A stretch of 64,000 nucleotides of DNA from Angiostrongylus vasorum (GCA_018806985.1 JADANN010000433.1:2413936-2477935); one strand, 5' to 3'; shown: positions 22,642 through 34,514, numbered from the stretch's first letter. The notes: generated from the letters alone by a model not told the origin. Translations and numbers: made by a program.

Positions 22642-23468
22642 CTTCTGCTTAAGCTTAGTAACTGCTTTAGACAACGGATCCTTCCACACGTACTGTTTGC
22701 GACTTGTTGTTTCGTCATAGAATGGCACTTTCGTGTACGACGTGTACTTCGTGGTCTTGAAAATGTTGCTCCTCTCGATCACGTCTCTGTCTATGATGCC
22801 TTTATCAATGATGTTCTTGTAGATGATGCTCTTGCTGCTATCGGCCCTGACGATGAAATCCTTGTCGATACTCTCCCTTCTACTTCCCCAGCTGCTGTCC
22901 GTAATAGTGCAGATCGTGATCTGACATGTATACGTTTTAGTTCATAGACTTCATACACTTATCCATACACTTTTTAAATTCACAACTCGGAACAGTTGTC
23001 TTTCAATACAGTCCATTTTTATTTACTACCTACTATTTTTTAATGGCAGGGTATTATGTGAAATATAACCGTAATAGTGGTGAGACATTTGCAAAACCTC
23101 GGACCGCTGATGTCTGCGCTGGGGACCGAATACGCTGTTAGCTTTTCCGAGAACTAACACGTTCGCCACCACACCATGCGAGTCCTTGGATTAAGGATAA
23201 AGTAAACCTTTTTCTAGAAACCCTGTCAACGTTCTAAATTGCTCAAGTGCTGTAGTTGTCGAAAAATCGACACTGCTGTTACGTTAAACTCACAATTCAA
23301 AAGGGAAACGGAAAATTCTAATTACATAGAAAATCCGTAAAATTCGAAGAGAATAGAGGTCACTGTCTCCTACTGAATAGAATTCATGATTACCGTAATC
23401 GCTAGGACAGTGATCATTGTTGTAAATAGGCTCAAGCGATTAGTCAACGTTGTAATCGTTATAGAGTT
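22642..23468 (-). CDS. membrane-anchored protein, two exons of a longer gene, family unknown
   Basis: Exon a is 23468-23394 (75 nt, acceptor GTTTTCAG, donor GTAATC) and exon b is 22920-22642 (279 nt, acceptor ATGTCAG, donor GTCAGT). Both begin and end in phase 0, giving 118 residues. Joined, they form one hydrophobic helix across the junction (LFTTMITVLAIT with ITICTIT), as in a single-pass anchor. It is followed by a charged region including KDFIVRADSSKSIIYKNIID and YDETTSRKQYVWKDPLSKAV. First and last exons were not found. The intron between them holds a family B SINE. Two independently bounded, same-phase exons make a real gene likely; the function is unknown. Confidence 0.5.
23005..23215 (-). 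repeat. SINE family B copy
   Basis: Starts tttttatttactacctac, includes gcaaaacctcggaccgctg and ends at the complement of the head (caccacaccatgcgag). It is inside the intron between exons a and b of the membrane-protein gene. Confidence 0.75.
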
Positions 23469-23639
23469 CTGAAAACGAATTTTCTTACAAACTCCATTTC
23501 AGATATCAGCAACGCTGTGCTCTGATATCAACACTTATTCTTCCCGACTATTAATTTGCCGCAAAAAAGTTTATTTGCTATATCTTTGATAAGGTGTCCA
23601 GTATAGATGTCGTGTGAAACTTAGCTCACCGAAAACTAT

Positions 23640-24165
23640 TCTCTACTACAATGGGAGACATTTGCAAAACTCCGGACCGCTGATGTCTGCGCTGGGAACC
23701 GAATACGCTATTACCCATACCATGTGCTAACGCGTCTGCCACCACACCATGGGTGTCCTTCGTTTCGCCTTTCTCTCAGCTAGTTTTTTATCCACCAGTG
23801 CCATCAGCAATCACCTGCTAGCGGAATTCATCTGGGGAGCCCAAATCGGCAATTAACCCAGTTAAACTGAGTCTGTAGTAGAAATCACAATGTTAACTTC
23901 TTATTTATTACCTATTACAACTTTCTACAGCAGGGTATCTACAAGATACAACCACTGGCATTGGCAGAGAGAAACTAGTTGAGGGAAAGGCGAAACGAGG
24001 TACACACATAGTGAGGTGTTGAACTCCCGGAAAGTGTAGAAGCGCGTTCGTTCTCCATCGCAGACACCTGTGGTCCGGAGTTTTGAAAATATCTCGGCAC
24101 CACTGGTGGTTGTATCACACATAATAAAATACTTTAAAAAATTGTAGCAGGCAGTAAAAAAAGTT
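23640..24165. repeat. SINE family B inverted pair (tail to tail)
   Basis: The left copy is minus (23640-23912, the longest family B copy seen, including cagcaatcacctgctagcgg). The right copy is plus (about 23940-24165). Together they can form a long hairpin. Confidence 0.75.
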
Positions 24166-24189
24166 GACTACTTTCGTACTAACCTGTTT

Positions 24190-24570
24190 GATACTTGAAC
24201 GGACCGTCCTCACTGGTTGTGCGGGACTAAGCATATTCACCATTTTTCGGAGATTTGCTGGTTAAGCCATTGTGGTTCCCTGGAATCTCGAAATCAGCCT
24301 GGCCAAAGTCTGCCTCTGGTCGTCAACACCACAGATAGTTGCCGCCCTTGTGGATCAGGGGGAGATTTGCTACCATGCCTAGTTTGACGGCAGGACGGTG
24401 ATGGATCCAGGTATCGGTTTGCTCTTAGCTGAGCTTTCTGATGGAAACGCTGGACTCCTTCTCAGCCTGGGAGACCCTGCCGGGGAGACAAATTCTCCCG
24501 CTGTACATCGCAGTTTGATACCCAGGAAGACCTCCCAGCCACGATGGGGCTATAAACCGTTGGAAAGAAC
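24190..24570 (+). repeat. unclassified repeat D, copy 1
   Basis: Shares gtcctcactg..tgtgcggga, ccttgtggatcagggggaga and gcaggacggtgatggat with 29850-30230 over about 380 bp. No tRNA-like boxes, terminal repeats or conserved long frame. The family is not recognised. Confidence 0.7.
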
Positions 24571-24659
24571 TACTCTCTACGGTTAGTAAATTAGATATAA
24601 GCTTTTCCTTAGGAAATTTGAATGAACACCATGCAGTTGTTGGAAGCTGGTCGTGTCGA

Positions 24660-24872
24660 TACTTCATGGAATCCTGAGATAGCTGCGCTAGAGCGTTTCT
24701 AAGTTAACTGGGTTGGGTGAGCTTGCCCCACACAACTCTAGTACATATTTCTCGACACGGCAAGGGTGAGAGATTTGGTGGGCCAGGAGAGGGCTCAAAC
24801 CAGATCGTGTGTAGGTTGGACCACCCTCGTCATGAAGGGATCGCTACTGCTTCGCTATATGCGGAAGGAAAG
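24660..24872 (-). repeat. SINE family C copy
   Basis: On the minus strand TAGCGAAGCAGTAGCG is the A box and CTGGTTTGAGCCC the B box. The body matches aatctctcaccc and agctatctcagg of the reference. Confidence 0.65.
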
Positions 24873-24964
24873 AAATGAGGAACAAAACAAATGGCGAACG
24901 ACACATGCGTAGCACTCAATATACAATACTTTTCATTTTTTTTTGAAGATAATTATACACATTT

Positions 24965-25085
24965 GAGAGCGGGTAGTGCACTGGTAGTGATTCGGTCTAC
25001 TATGCAAATGGTTCTATTATGCAAATGGTCCCACCCACACATGCATTTGTTCTATCAGGTGCGGGATTCACAAAGATTCTCATTC
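24965..25085 (+). repeat. possible family C head
   Basis: GCGGGTAGTGCACTGGTAGTG resembles the family C A box. An internal duplication of tatgcaaatggt interrupts it before a weak B box. Confidence 0.4.
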
Positions 25086-25179
25086 CTCCGGCGTCTGAAA
25101 ATTACTACTAGACCCGTCAAAGCTTCCGTTTAGACCGCAGTGTGCTCCTCAAACCATTCCCGTTGAGGGATACTGAGCT

Positions 25180-25335
25180 TGATGGCACCGTTAGAGTAAA
25201 AAAATTGGCTGAGGGAAAAGCAAAGCAAGGGCCTCAGTGGTGCAGTGGGTAACACGTGAGCTCCCAGAGAGGGTAATTGCGGGTCAGAATCTGACATAGC
25301 TTCCGAGTATTGCAAATATCTCACTATCATTGTTG
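25180..25335 (+). repeat. SINE family B copy
   Basis: GGTGCAGTGGGTAACACG is the A box, gagggtaattgcggg the following block and GGGTCAGAATCTG the B box. Confidence 0.7.
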
Positions 25336-25344
25336 TTCTATGGA

Positions 25345-25580
25345 AATAGTTCAATTCCTGTGATCCAAGCGGTAACGCTCCAGAGTGGGTATCTCAGTAT
25401 TCGATGGAGAACCGACACGATCAGCTTTCGAGGGAGGTTCATAAGAAGTAAAAAACTCCTCGAGCAGTAGCCTAACCGAAGTGAAAAAAGTTGGAAGAGC
25501 TTTGTGGATGGTGGATGGGAGAGAAGGAATCCAACTCGAGAAGTGCTGAAATCTGTCCAGTGTGATGCAATTGGTGTGAG
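25345..25580 (+). repeat. SINE family C, 3' portion
   Basis: Matches aacgctccag, gtatctcag, gttggaagagctttgtggatgg in two parts and gagaagtgctgaa of other family C copies. Confidence 0.65.
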
Positions 25581-25589
25581 ATATTGATG

Positions 25590-26425
25590 AAAAATACATA
25601 TTCCATCACATACTGCCTTCATTTCGGCAATACTGCCAGTTGTGTCCTAGATATTAATCGATTCGGTCATGCTTCCTAATGAGTTGGCTTCAGAATATGC
25701 ATTGAATTACTTTGGAGGTTATCACAATGCAATATTTTTTCCCCTAATTTAGGAATTCTTTGGGAATACGTGTGAAAACGCATACTCACAGTCGAATGTC
25801 GTCGTGATGGACGAGAGACGCCAGGACACATGGAGTCGTCAAGGAGACAACATCAGCGTTTGTGAAATCCATTCGTAGCGTTAATTTCTCAGTTAAACAA
25901 CATAAAAACAGGTAGTGCCACAACAAGTACAGTACATCGAGGAGCTTTGCAATAAAGCCGTGGACCTTGGTTCAACCCCTCGCCCTAGGCTCACCAAGGT
26001 AGTAACGGTTGATTGATACCAAACGGTTTGTCCTCAGTATCTTTATATGTACAGTATAATTTAAACTGACACACATGAATATATTTATACGTTCTGAACA
26101 TTGGCTTGTTGTAGACGAAAACGCTTTAAAAAAATCATGTGTGACAAGAAATGACACTTTCGCCTTCTAACTGAAATTTTTTGTATTCGTGACTGAATCT
26201 CCCTGTAAATTCTATCCAAATCTCGTGTGAGGATTGAACTCATAGCACCTTTGATCACCTGGAAAAACTCCTCTAAAACCATTACGGAGAACCTTTCCTT
26301 GGCTAGCAGAAATTAAAAGTGAAAAGTGTTGAAGAGATGAAAGGCTTGGTTGCCGTGAAAGGCGGAGTAGAGCAGAGATCAGCGGCAAGAATCCTTTGAC
26401 AATTCCGCCACACACGCTTTCTTCA
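25590..26425. other. unassigned
   Basis: A weak family A-like head may lie at about 25920-26000 (GGTTCAACCCC). A minus-strand frame (26282-26085) reads EEFFQVIKGAMSSILTRDLD but has no matching splice partner. No gene is called. Confidence 0.3.
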
Positions 26426-26429
26426 AAAG

Positions 26430-26745
26430 CAAACTGAACAATACAACCACAGTGATGCTGAAATATTTGTAAAACTCCGAACCGCTGATGTCTGCGCTGG
26501 AAACCGAACACGCTATTACCCGTTCCATGTGCTAACCCCTTTTTCCCACCTCACCATGCCAGTCTTTCGTTTCGCCTTTCTCTCAGCTAGTTTTTCTATC
26601 TACCGCTGCCATCATAAATTACTCGTCAACGGGACTGATATGAGGAGCACAAATCGGCATTGATCTCAGTTAAACTGAGCCTGGAAGTTAAATCACAACG
26701 TCAACTTTTTATTTACAGCATAGGCAGTAAATAAAAAACTTAACA
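26430..26745 (-). repeat. SINE family B copy
   Basis: Contains ctccgaaccgctgatgtctg, then ctcaccatgccagtctttcg. Its end matches the 23640 copy. Confidence 0.75.
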
Positions 26746-26894
26746 TAACTGAACAATATGCCGGCGTCGTTCTCAACGTCTATACATTAAGAGGTCAGTG
26801 CATCAAAAAGTTCCGACCAAGTCGCGCTCCAATGAGAAACAATGGATGATTATTGATTCTCAAGACCTACGAACCTTTAATGCTCTAAATGTCA

Positions 26895-27080
26895 TCTTTT
26901 TTATTTAGTGTATTTTGTTGTATTCCACGGAAGGGTTATAGAATACAACCACTATAGTGCTAAAATATCTGCAAAACTAGATCCACGACCTGGTCGAATC
27001 CGCGATTACTCTTTCTGGGAGTTCACATGTATTATCCACTGCAGCACTAAAGCCCTGAGTTCGCCTTCTTCACAGCCAGT
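26895..27080 (-). repeat. SINE family B copy, diverged
   Basis: tttttatttagtgtatttt at the low end. The complement of the B box (ggtcgaatccgcg) and gcagcactaaagccc mark the head. Confidence 0.55.
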
Positions 27081-27084
27081 TTTC

Positions 27085-28050
27085 TACGTAAGTTGTATGT
27101 GTATTTGTAATCTTTCCTGTCCTATCTCTTTATGTTGGTGTCTAGAACAAGAGGATGTAATACTGGGACTGATGAACGCGTTTCATTTCAAGGTTACCCT
27201 CTTTCAGTAGGCTCTTTTATGTTCATTTCCATTGAATATTAGGACATTAGAACGTTATTGAAAAGGCCACGTCGCTTGTAGATGTGTTTTTCGTCATTGT
27301 TATTGAGAACAAAAAACGACAACCTACGGACCTTTCTCTATAACCAATTAGAATGTTGGGACGGCCCGCTGACATATTATTACCAAGTAGTTAAGAAGAT
27401 TCAGTCTGATTAGCTGTTCGCCTTGGCCTGAGCCACGCTGGGCTTTTTGGTGATTAACAGTCACAATGCTGGGCACCTCAAAACTTGGGTAATTAAATCA
27501 TTTACGTACATAATATTTACATGACAACGCAATTAGACTAGAAATGTATGTACAATAAATTGCAAGTAAGGTGGTTTAGTAGGTAGTAATCTTACTAAAT
27601 AGAATACACTAACAATGATGTAGACCAATATAAAGCACGACTGGTACACCTACAACAGCGTAAGAATTTACCTTACCACAATTCAAGAGTTTGATAATGA
27701 TAGCGGGTTGTTTCAGCGATGAGGAAGATTTTGCGCAATGGAGCACTTATGAGCAGAGTAGGCATTTGAGACAATTGTTGTATTAGCAACACGTAGGATA
27801 GATGACAATTGATGACAACATAAATATTGTGATGACGCAAAAGCACGGGACTTTACATTATGTTTGCCTAAATATGTGGATTGGTGTGGCAGTGATTAAT
27901 TTCGTGGAGTGCGTGTAACGAGTAGAAATGTTTTAGAAAGTTAATACATTAGCAACTAGTAGTAGCTGCGTGAAAGATTGATGATAACCTAAACATGTCG
28001 ATAAAGCAAGCCCCGAAGAATTCATTTAACAACATTACTTCTCAAGCAAA
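27085..28050. other. unassigned
   Basis: No supported gene or repeat. Two loosely similar blocks (ttagcaacacgtagg near 27782 and ttagcaactagtag near 27950) suggest an old local duplication. Confidence 0.35.
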
Positions 28051-28054
28051 TAGA

Positions 28055-28250
28055 AGAAGAAGAATAGATAGAAGGACCCGCATGGTGTGGTGGTGAACGC
28101 GTTGCTTCCCGGAAAGGACAATAGCGCGTTCGTTCCCCCACGATAGGCACCTGCGGTCCAGAGTTTTGCAAATATCTCAGCTTCGTAGAAGTTATATTTC
28201 GCAATATACCCTGCCATTAAAAAGAGTAGGCAGTAAATAAAAAGGTTAAA
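28055..28250 (+). repeat. SINE family B, reference copy
   Basis: Best-preserved head: tggtgtggtggtgaacgcg, cccggaaaggacaatagcgc, then tgcggtccagagttttgc. The tail is ataccctgccattaaaaag, then gtaggcagtaaataaaaagg. Confidence 0.8.
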
Positions 28251-28259
28251 ATAGATAGA

Positions 28260-28865
28260 AGATTAAGTGGGATGGCCAGATAATGATGAAAGAGGTAATG
28301 GCTAACTCCAGGCGACGTCAGAAAGCAAATGGCCGTGCTAAGAGGCGTGGCTAAATCGGAATGAGTGGCGTAGGTCACAGGATCACGCCACGGGTCTCAA
28401 AATCTGGCCCCCTTAGCAATGCGTCGTGCCTGCTAGCATACTTGGTGGTGTGTCTGATGGTTATTGTTGCCGTATCTACTGGCGTGCTCGTTGGTTAGGA
28501 TGGGTTGTGAATGTTGGGCACTCGCCACTATCAGAACACGTAAAGAATAAAGTTACAATAGAGAACATTATTTTCTATTAGATAATGTTTATTGATCGAC
28601 TTTCGACACTCCGGCCCGGCTTTCTTAATTCGGATATCGCTTTTTGGTTCCTTTGTCATGGATGAATAGTCTGCGACACTAGTTGAGTACATTAAATAGT
28701 CACTAGAAAAAAATATTAGTCTGGCCATCAAATTGAATATGCACGAAACTATCCGTGCTGCGGAATGAGATGCAACCTTAGGTGAGTCGTACCAGCAATA
28801 CCAGGTAGAATAATGCAATTATTAGTGTTTATTGGTCGACTTGTCGCCATAGAACGTTCTTACGT
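28260..28865. other. unassigned
   Basis: Short repeated phrase tttattgatcgac / tttattggtcgac near 28588 and 28829. No coding signal. Confidence 0.35.
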
Positions 28866-28869
28866 TGAA

Positions 28870-28965
28870 ACATGGCTGAGAGAAAGGCGAAACTAAGGGT
28901 AACGGCGTGTTTGCTCCTTACCACAGACACCTGCGGTTGCGAATATCTCATCGTCATTGTTGTTA
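28870..28965 (+). repeat. SINE family B fragment
   Basis: gctgagagaaaggcgaaac followed by cacagacacctgcgg and tatctcatcgtcattgttg; the centre of the head is deleted. Confidence 0.55.
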
Positions 28966-29339
28966 TCTCCTAACTTTGCGGAAATGATGTTTTTCTCGTA
29001 AGTATCTCATTTCAAACCAGTACTTTTCAAAAAATGCAAGTAGCTCCCATTGAAGGTTTCATTTGACATCTTGCATAGAATATCGCTTCTCATCTGTTCC
29101 TTAGTAGATTCACCTGTTTTCGTTAGTCTAGGATGACACCACTTCCTCTTCCACTCCTGTCTAATGGAATGAGCGAAGAGCTGTCGTTGCATGAGATTCG
29201 TACGGCAAATGCTGTCATGGTCGGACTAGGGAGTTATAGGCTGACAGCTCCTAGTAGGTCTATTTTCTGCAGTACTTAGATGTCTTTCTCAGCACTGCTG
29301 TTGTATGCTACTATTATGTTGCTGGAACAAGTACCGGAA

Positions 29340-29615
29340 AAAAAGCACGTGTAGTCCAGTGATCGGAGGCGCCCTGCAATACACATGAGATCGATCCCGG
29401 CGCCCACGACTCACCAAGCGTTGTGTCCATCCGGGGTCCGAAAATTGACACCAGACTTGTCTGGAATGATAGCAGCACTGACGCGGTACATCGGTAGGCC
29501 ACTGCAAGTCATTCTAAAAGCCAAATATGCATTCAATCACCTCCAGCGATACTTAATGAAGTCGAATACATGACGCATCCCTCAGGGATGGACCATTGCC
29601 GAGAGGTTTATTCCT
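29340..29615 (+). repeat. SINE family A copy
   Basis: Head GTGTAGTCCAGTGATCGGAG, B box GATCGATCCCGG, middle acttgtctggaatgatagc and tail catccctcagggatggacc. Confidence 0.8.
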
Positions 29616-29849
29616 TATCCTTTATTATTTAGAATACGTACCACAATACGTAAAGGGGTAGATTTCAAGTGGAATAAATTGCTTTTAAAACTGAAGACAT
29701 GTACGGCTATGATGACGCCGTTTTTTAGAAGTTCACCAGTCTATTTCGCTTTTTTGTGGACCATGTATCAAGACCTCAACGAGAAGATACTTCATCAAGC
29801 AAACGTCTTGAAGCAAAGCACGTTTCATGATATACTCACTTATTTACAT

Positions 29850-30230
29850 GGATGCTTGGATGGCCCGTCTTCACTGACTGTGCGGAACCCAGCAAAATTT
29901 CCATTCTTCCAGAGTTTTGGTAGCTTAGCTATTGTGGTTACCTGGAGTCCCGTGGTCATCCTAGCCAAAGTCTGCCTCAGTTCGTCACCACCACAAGAAC
30001 TCGTCGCCCTTGTGGATCAGGGAGAGATTTGCCACCATGCCTAGTTTGATTGCAGGACGGTGATGGATCTAGGTATCGGTTTACTCTTAGTTGAGCTTCC
30101 TGATGGAAATGCCGGACTCCTCAACTTGGGAGGCCCTGCCGGGAAGATAAATCCGCTCCACTGTACATCGCAGCCCGACCGACATATACGAACACCTCCC
30201 AGCCAGTATGAGGCTGTAAACTGTTCGGAA
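29850..30230 (+). repeat. unclassified repeat D, copy 2
   Basis: Partner of 24190-24570. It shares gccaaagtctgcctcagttc-like and aggccctgccgggaagat-like blocks. Copy 1 is followed by family C and this copy is not, so D is a separate unit. Confidence 0.7.
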
Positions 30231-30594
30231 ATTCATGATATACGTTGTTCTCTATGGTCATTTACTCTTCACTTTTTTGTTATCTTCATTTAACTGTCTT
30301 TTCTTCACTTTAGATTTCTTCGTACTAAAAAAGGTTGAGGAATAAGCGAGTTTTTTTGGAAACTGTAATTAACTTTTTTTAAGATATTCGTTAACCTCCG
30401 ATATTTCATACTTCAAGATGGGCGCCATCAAAGGAACACGTCCAACACGGAAAAGGTAGGCCCATTTAAAAAAAATTTCTGGATGATTTATGCAGGCGAA
30501 CTAGCTATATCGTGCTAGTATCAGCTACAAATATTGTTTTGCTTCTAGCTTTCTATGATACGTATTTGGGAATCCAATACGACCTTTCTGTCTT

Positions 30595-30835
30595 CTAAAG
30601 CACCCGCGCCCCAGGCTCACCATGCCTTCCATCCATCCGTAATCAGCAAATTGGTACCAGAACTCTCTGGGTGGATAGACCCACTGACTAGACAGATCGT
30701 TAGGCCATCGCCAGTTAATGTATAAGACATATATGCATTTATTCCTCTCTTTCGATGTTTCGGTGAAGTCGAATGCACGGCGCATCCCTCAAGGCATGAT
30801 CAACGGCGAGAGCTTCATCCTTTTATCCTTTAATT
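30595..30835 (+). repeat. SINE family A copy, 5' end missing
   Basis: Matches the family from ccaggctcaccatgccttcc through atatgcatttattcctc to the tail catccctcaaggcatgatc. Confidence 0.75.
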
Positions 30836-30839
30836 TGAG

Positions 30840-31485
30840 GGTTCTGCAATGAACTCCGTTCTTCACCATCCTCTATCGGAGTCAACTAATGGGCTCTTCA
30901 TTTCCAAACGTCGCAACCTTTAGAAGGTTTCCGATGAAGCTATTATTTCCAAGCTTTGTTGACCCTATTGGTGGGGCCCACTCCTGGTATGCATCGCAAT
31001 ATTCCTAGCCATACACGGTGGTAAATCAGCAGTTTACAGCTATCCACGTAGGATAAGTTACGATTTATAATTACCCTGAGAAATTCTTTAGAGTCTACTA
31101 CCCGGACACGCAGATTACCGACGATTCATCTTCGAGGAAGCATGTACGCGTTACCAAGCGAGATGGTAAGAGGTATTCCAGTTCGTATTTAAACCCTACA
31201 TTACTTCTGTTGTCATAAAATTTCGTCACATTTAGAAGTTGGAAGAAAGGAACATCCACTATAGTCAATAATTTTAATTTTTTCTTTTTTGCAACGGAGA
31301 CACCCACAAGCAGTTAGCCGAAGAACTCTGTCATGGCGCTGGATCTACTCATGGTTAGTTCACCGGATCTTCAAGGGATAAATATGAATTTTCTAACATC
31401 TGGGAGACATTCCAGCCACGTAATTGTAGACTGTCGGAGAATCGATGTGACGCGTGCGCAGCTACCTTCCATTTATGCACGAACC
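30840..31485. other. unassigned, possible coding remnants
   Basis: A minus-strand frame at 31307-31098 (with KYELEYLLPSRL before a GTAACG) and MLENSYLSLEDP at about 31400-31365 look protein-like. They cannot be chained in phase to the exon at 31490-31565. Confidence 0.25.
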
Positions 31486-31489
31486 TCAC

Positions 31490-31565
31490 CCGTTGCTTGT
31501 TGGATTTCGGAGATGTTCTCCTCATTTGTTGGAGCAACACGAACTGCTTCCGTTGTCCTTTCCAT
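31490..31565 (-). CDS. possible first exon
   Basis: ATG at 31565-31563 is preceded by an in-frame TGA. It is followed by 25 codons (MERTTEAVRVAPTNEENISE, then IQQAT) and donor G|GTGAGG. Low complexity is absent and codon content looks coding. No confirmed second exon, and the family is unknown. Confidence 0.3.
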
Positions 31566-31599
31566 TCACTTGATGCAGAGTTAAAGATGAACTCATCTG

Positions 31600-31603
31600 T
31601 ATG

Positions 31604-31665
<62 letters not shown>
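31600..31665. repeat. (TA)n microsatellite
   Basis: About 60 bp of alternating TA with two interruptions (TAC ATA). Two shorter TA tracts lie at 37570-37602 and 37787-37811, next to PLE tails. Confidence 0.95.
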
Positions 31666-31930
31666 GTAAGGTATATACGAGATGTCAAGTTCAATCTAGT
31701 GCATGAGATACGAGAGGGTGGTTCAATGAATCCAATCGACCATTTGGAAACGTACAAGATTTGCTAGTGACTAATCGCTTCCCACCTATTCAACAATATA
31801 AGAATTTTCTTTGCAATACATAATAATTATTAATGCACAGCATTATATGGACAGTCTTTATTTGTAGTAACATATCCAGCAAAAAGTCATGGTCGTAGTG
31901 TAATTTCGTTGCACGACGTACTCAAATTTA

Positions 31931-32210
31931 TCCCTTTAGGTTGAACGTCAATGGTATTGCCTGTAGCTTTCATGGGAACCATTTCAGTCTTTCCAGCAAC
32001 AGATGGTCACAATTTTTTAAACGTTCCTTCCGTGATCCTTTAGAAAAATATTCATCGAAATTCTGGATAGCCATAAAAATTAGTAGGTTATTTCCAAAAG
32101 CAGGCCACCTCATTTCCGACGTGGGCGATTTTTTTTCAAGAAATCACGGAATCTGCATCTCAGCAAGCAAAAAAAAGGTCATTTTGAAAAAGTTCCTTTT
32201 ATATGTGTGA
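31931..32210 (+). other. unassigned open frame
   Basis: Preceded by acceptor-like CCCTTTAG, with about 90 open codons including GHLISDVGDFFSRN. No domain, no start context and no donor were found, so it could be chance. Confidence 0.2.
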
Positions 32211-32429
32211 TCGACCATATGTTTTCCAACTACTTCGTGCTTTCTGAATCGGCAGATGGGACCTGACCTATCTGCGGGGATGAAAAGTACCGACTTTATT
32301 AAAAGACACCCCTTCCTAAGTGATTGGATAGCTAAATTTGCATTGAATCAACTTTATGGTACCTAGTGGGATCCGATGCATCATTGGCCATGATTAATCA
32401 CTAAGTAACTCAAAAATATTAAATAAAGC

Positions 32430-32690
32430 TCTTCGTATTAATCAGTCCCTGAGGGATGAGCCATGAATTCGACTTCAATTAGCATCGTTGGAGGTGAATG
32501 AATGTGTAACTAGCCTTTAGAATGATTCGCGGTGGGCTGCCTATCTTTTGATCTAGTGCTGCTATCCCTTCCAGACGATTCTGGTAGCAATTTGTGGAGC
32601 CCGGAGGGAAGGAAGGCTTGGTGAGCCACGGACGCGAAGATATGTGTATTGCAGGGAGTCTCTGACCTCTGCGCTATACGCTTCCGGTAC
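32430..32690 (-). repeat. SINE family A copy
   Basis: Tail gagggatgagccatgaattc in two parts at the low end; head complement gacctctgcgctatacgc at the high end. Confidence 0.8.
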
Positions 32691-33068
32691 TTTGAAGTTA
32701 GGAGAAACATTTCAGGAAGATCAAGTTCAAGTTCAGTTGCAGTGGTAGTGTTTATAATCGCGAGATGTTCGACAAAAAAGGTAACCGGATCGGTTACTCA
32801 AAAAAAGCGAAGTCATGAGGTTGAGGGATGAGCTCAGTTTCGCGCCTTGGGCCTAGTTTATGGTTATTGGATGTAACAAATACCTCAATACATTTAACAT
32901 AAGCCAAAATCCTTCCGAATTCTGACAGCAGCGTGTTTGACAAGTCAACTATTTCGAAAAAAATTTACCATGTGACAGCAATGTTATACATGTAATGTTC
33001 TCAACTCAACAACTCTTCCAGCTGTTGTGAACTTATCCTTTATTGTCAATAGCACTGCTGCATTTAGG

Positions 33069-33375
33069 TCGTGGACGAGTTCACTGTTTATTTGGACCGC
33101 GCAAAAATCAGCTGTGGTGCAAAAACATGGGAGCATTATTGAGAGTCAATTTAAAGACTTCACAATTCCTAGGAAATGCTGAACCGAAATGTAAACGAAA
33201 CTGGACATTTCGCTTTATGGGAAGCCGACACCATTACAATGACAGAGCTGCTGCAAGGGATTCCCGACTAAACACTGCCCTTGTCTTCCAAAGTGATCCA
33301 GACGAGAGATGCCTGAGCTCAGCTCGAGGCCCGTCGAATATGAGCGAACGTGTGCCTGGAAAAACCACAACTTAA
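33069..33375 (+). other. unassigned open frame
   Basis: Acceptor-like GCATTTAG precedes overlapping frames. One is 100 codons ending TAA at 33373-33375. Another, shorter one (VVDEFTVYLDRAKISCGAKT) looks more protein-like but stops after 24 codons. Neither is assignable. Confidence 0.2.
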
Positions 33376-33419
33376 CACTTTCGAAAACTGGTTTCTATTC
33401 CTTGCTGTAGGGAATATAG

Positions 33420-33570
33420 AATCAAAACAGTGCTGACAGGAACAGAAAGCACGGGCCTCGGTTGGTGTGGTGGATAGCACGTAAGCTCCCGGAATTGGTA
33501 ATCGCAAGTTCGAAGCGCAACTGAGGTGCCGAGTCTTGCTTATATCTCAGCATCATTGTGCCCTTCATTT
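33420..33570 (+). repeat. SINE family B copy
   Basis: GGTGTGGTGGATAGCACG as A box, ttggtaatcgcaagttcg around the B box, and tatctcagcatcattgtg in the tail. Confidence 0.7.
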
Positions 33571-33644
33571 TTTAGCTTTGAGATGAGCATTAATAGTTCT
33601 CCATTTGTGTGCTTACGCAAGGTTGACATAAAGTCTTTGTCGTC

Positions 33645-33679
33645 TCTAACATTTCGGCGTCTTGGCATGCCCCGCAGCC
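33645..33679 (-). ncRNA. hammerhead-like remnant (class 2)
   Basis: The flank gactcgaatcattgcggct matches other class-2 copies. CTGAGGA is mutated to CTGCGGG and GAAACGTT to GAAATGTT. Decayed. Confidence 0.35.
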
Positions 33680-33709
33680 GCAATGATTCGAGTCGGACGT
33701 CCACAATTG

Positions 33710-34510
33710 ATCCTCCTTGTGATTGGGTTGCTCTTTGTCGCATCGGAGCTAATCCAGTGGTGGACCACTGCTCGAATGAAGAACCTCTGACGTCGGTGTT
33801 CTTTTTATAGAGGGTCCAAGTCCACCTATTGCGGCTATCCAATACACTATTGTTTTTTTTTGGCTAGAAGGAACAACTGTGGGCACTCTACTCGAATCAC
33901 TTCAGCTGAACAAGACGAAGACAGAAATTTAGGACATAAGAGGATTTCATATAAACATTCTGTAAGATCATGATTTAGTGATATTTATAACTAAAATTTT
34001 CCTCTCTCAACAAGAGGCACTCAAAAATCACCATGACTTTGTACATAAGCACAAGAATTCTGCATGGAATCAATATTTCTGTGACACGTTTAACTGTAAA
34101 CCGCAGCTACAGAGGTCTGGTGGGAATGCACAATACTCGCTTCAGATGTTAAGCACATCCGCCCTTTATAATCACCTCGTAGCATAAGTTCTGTTGTTGA
34201 TAATTTTTAAAGGTCAGATTTTCAGATGCCAAAACGGCTATTTCGACAAATCCAATTTTACGAATTAGACTTGGACTCATGCAGTGAAAGCTACTAGAAA
34301 TATTAGCGAGTTATGGAAACAGGAATGTGCTAAAGTACGCACCTTCAAAGATGGTTTAGAAAAAATTTGTGGGCGCAAATTCGACCTAGAATACAATGGT
34401 AGTAGCAGAAGGGATTATGCTGTTGTCGACGATAAATTGAAGGATTTTCTGTAGGTAACTATAATCACAACTGTTTAAGAACTCAGAAAAACTCAGCGTA
34501 ACCATATCTA
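33710..34510. other. unassigned
   Basis: Nothing supported; the right edge is where the PLE fragment begins. Confidence 0.35.
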
Positions 34511-34514
34511 CTGT

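Noticed and set aside
24398..24586. Open frame GIGLLLAELSDGNAGLLLSL and its partner at 30060-30293
   Set aside because: The frame is not preserved between the two copies of repeat D beyond shared DNA, with an indel and different ends, so it is not called a gene.
28055..28160. Genuine tRNA gene
   Set aside because: A and B boxes are present but the sequence does not close into a full cloverleaf by eye, and many diverged copies exist; SINE head is the better explanation.
31497..31706. Open frame through the long TA tract
   Set aside because: Repetitive IYIYIY translation of a microsatellite; not a protein.
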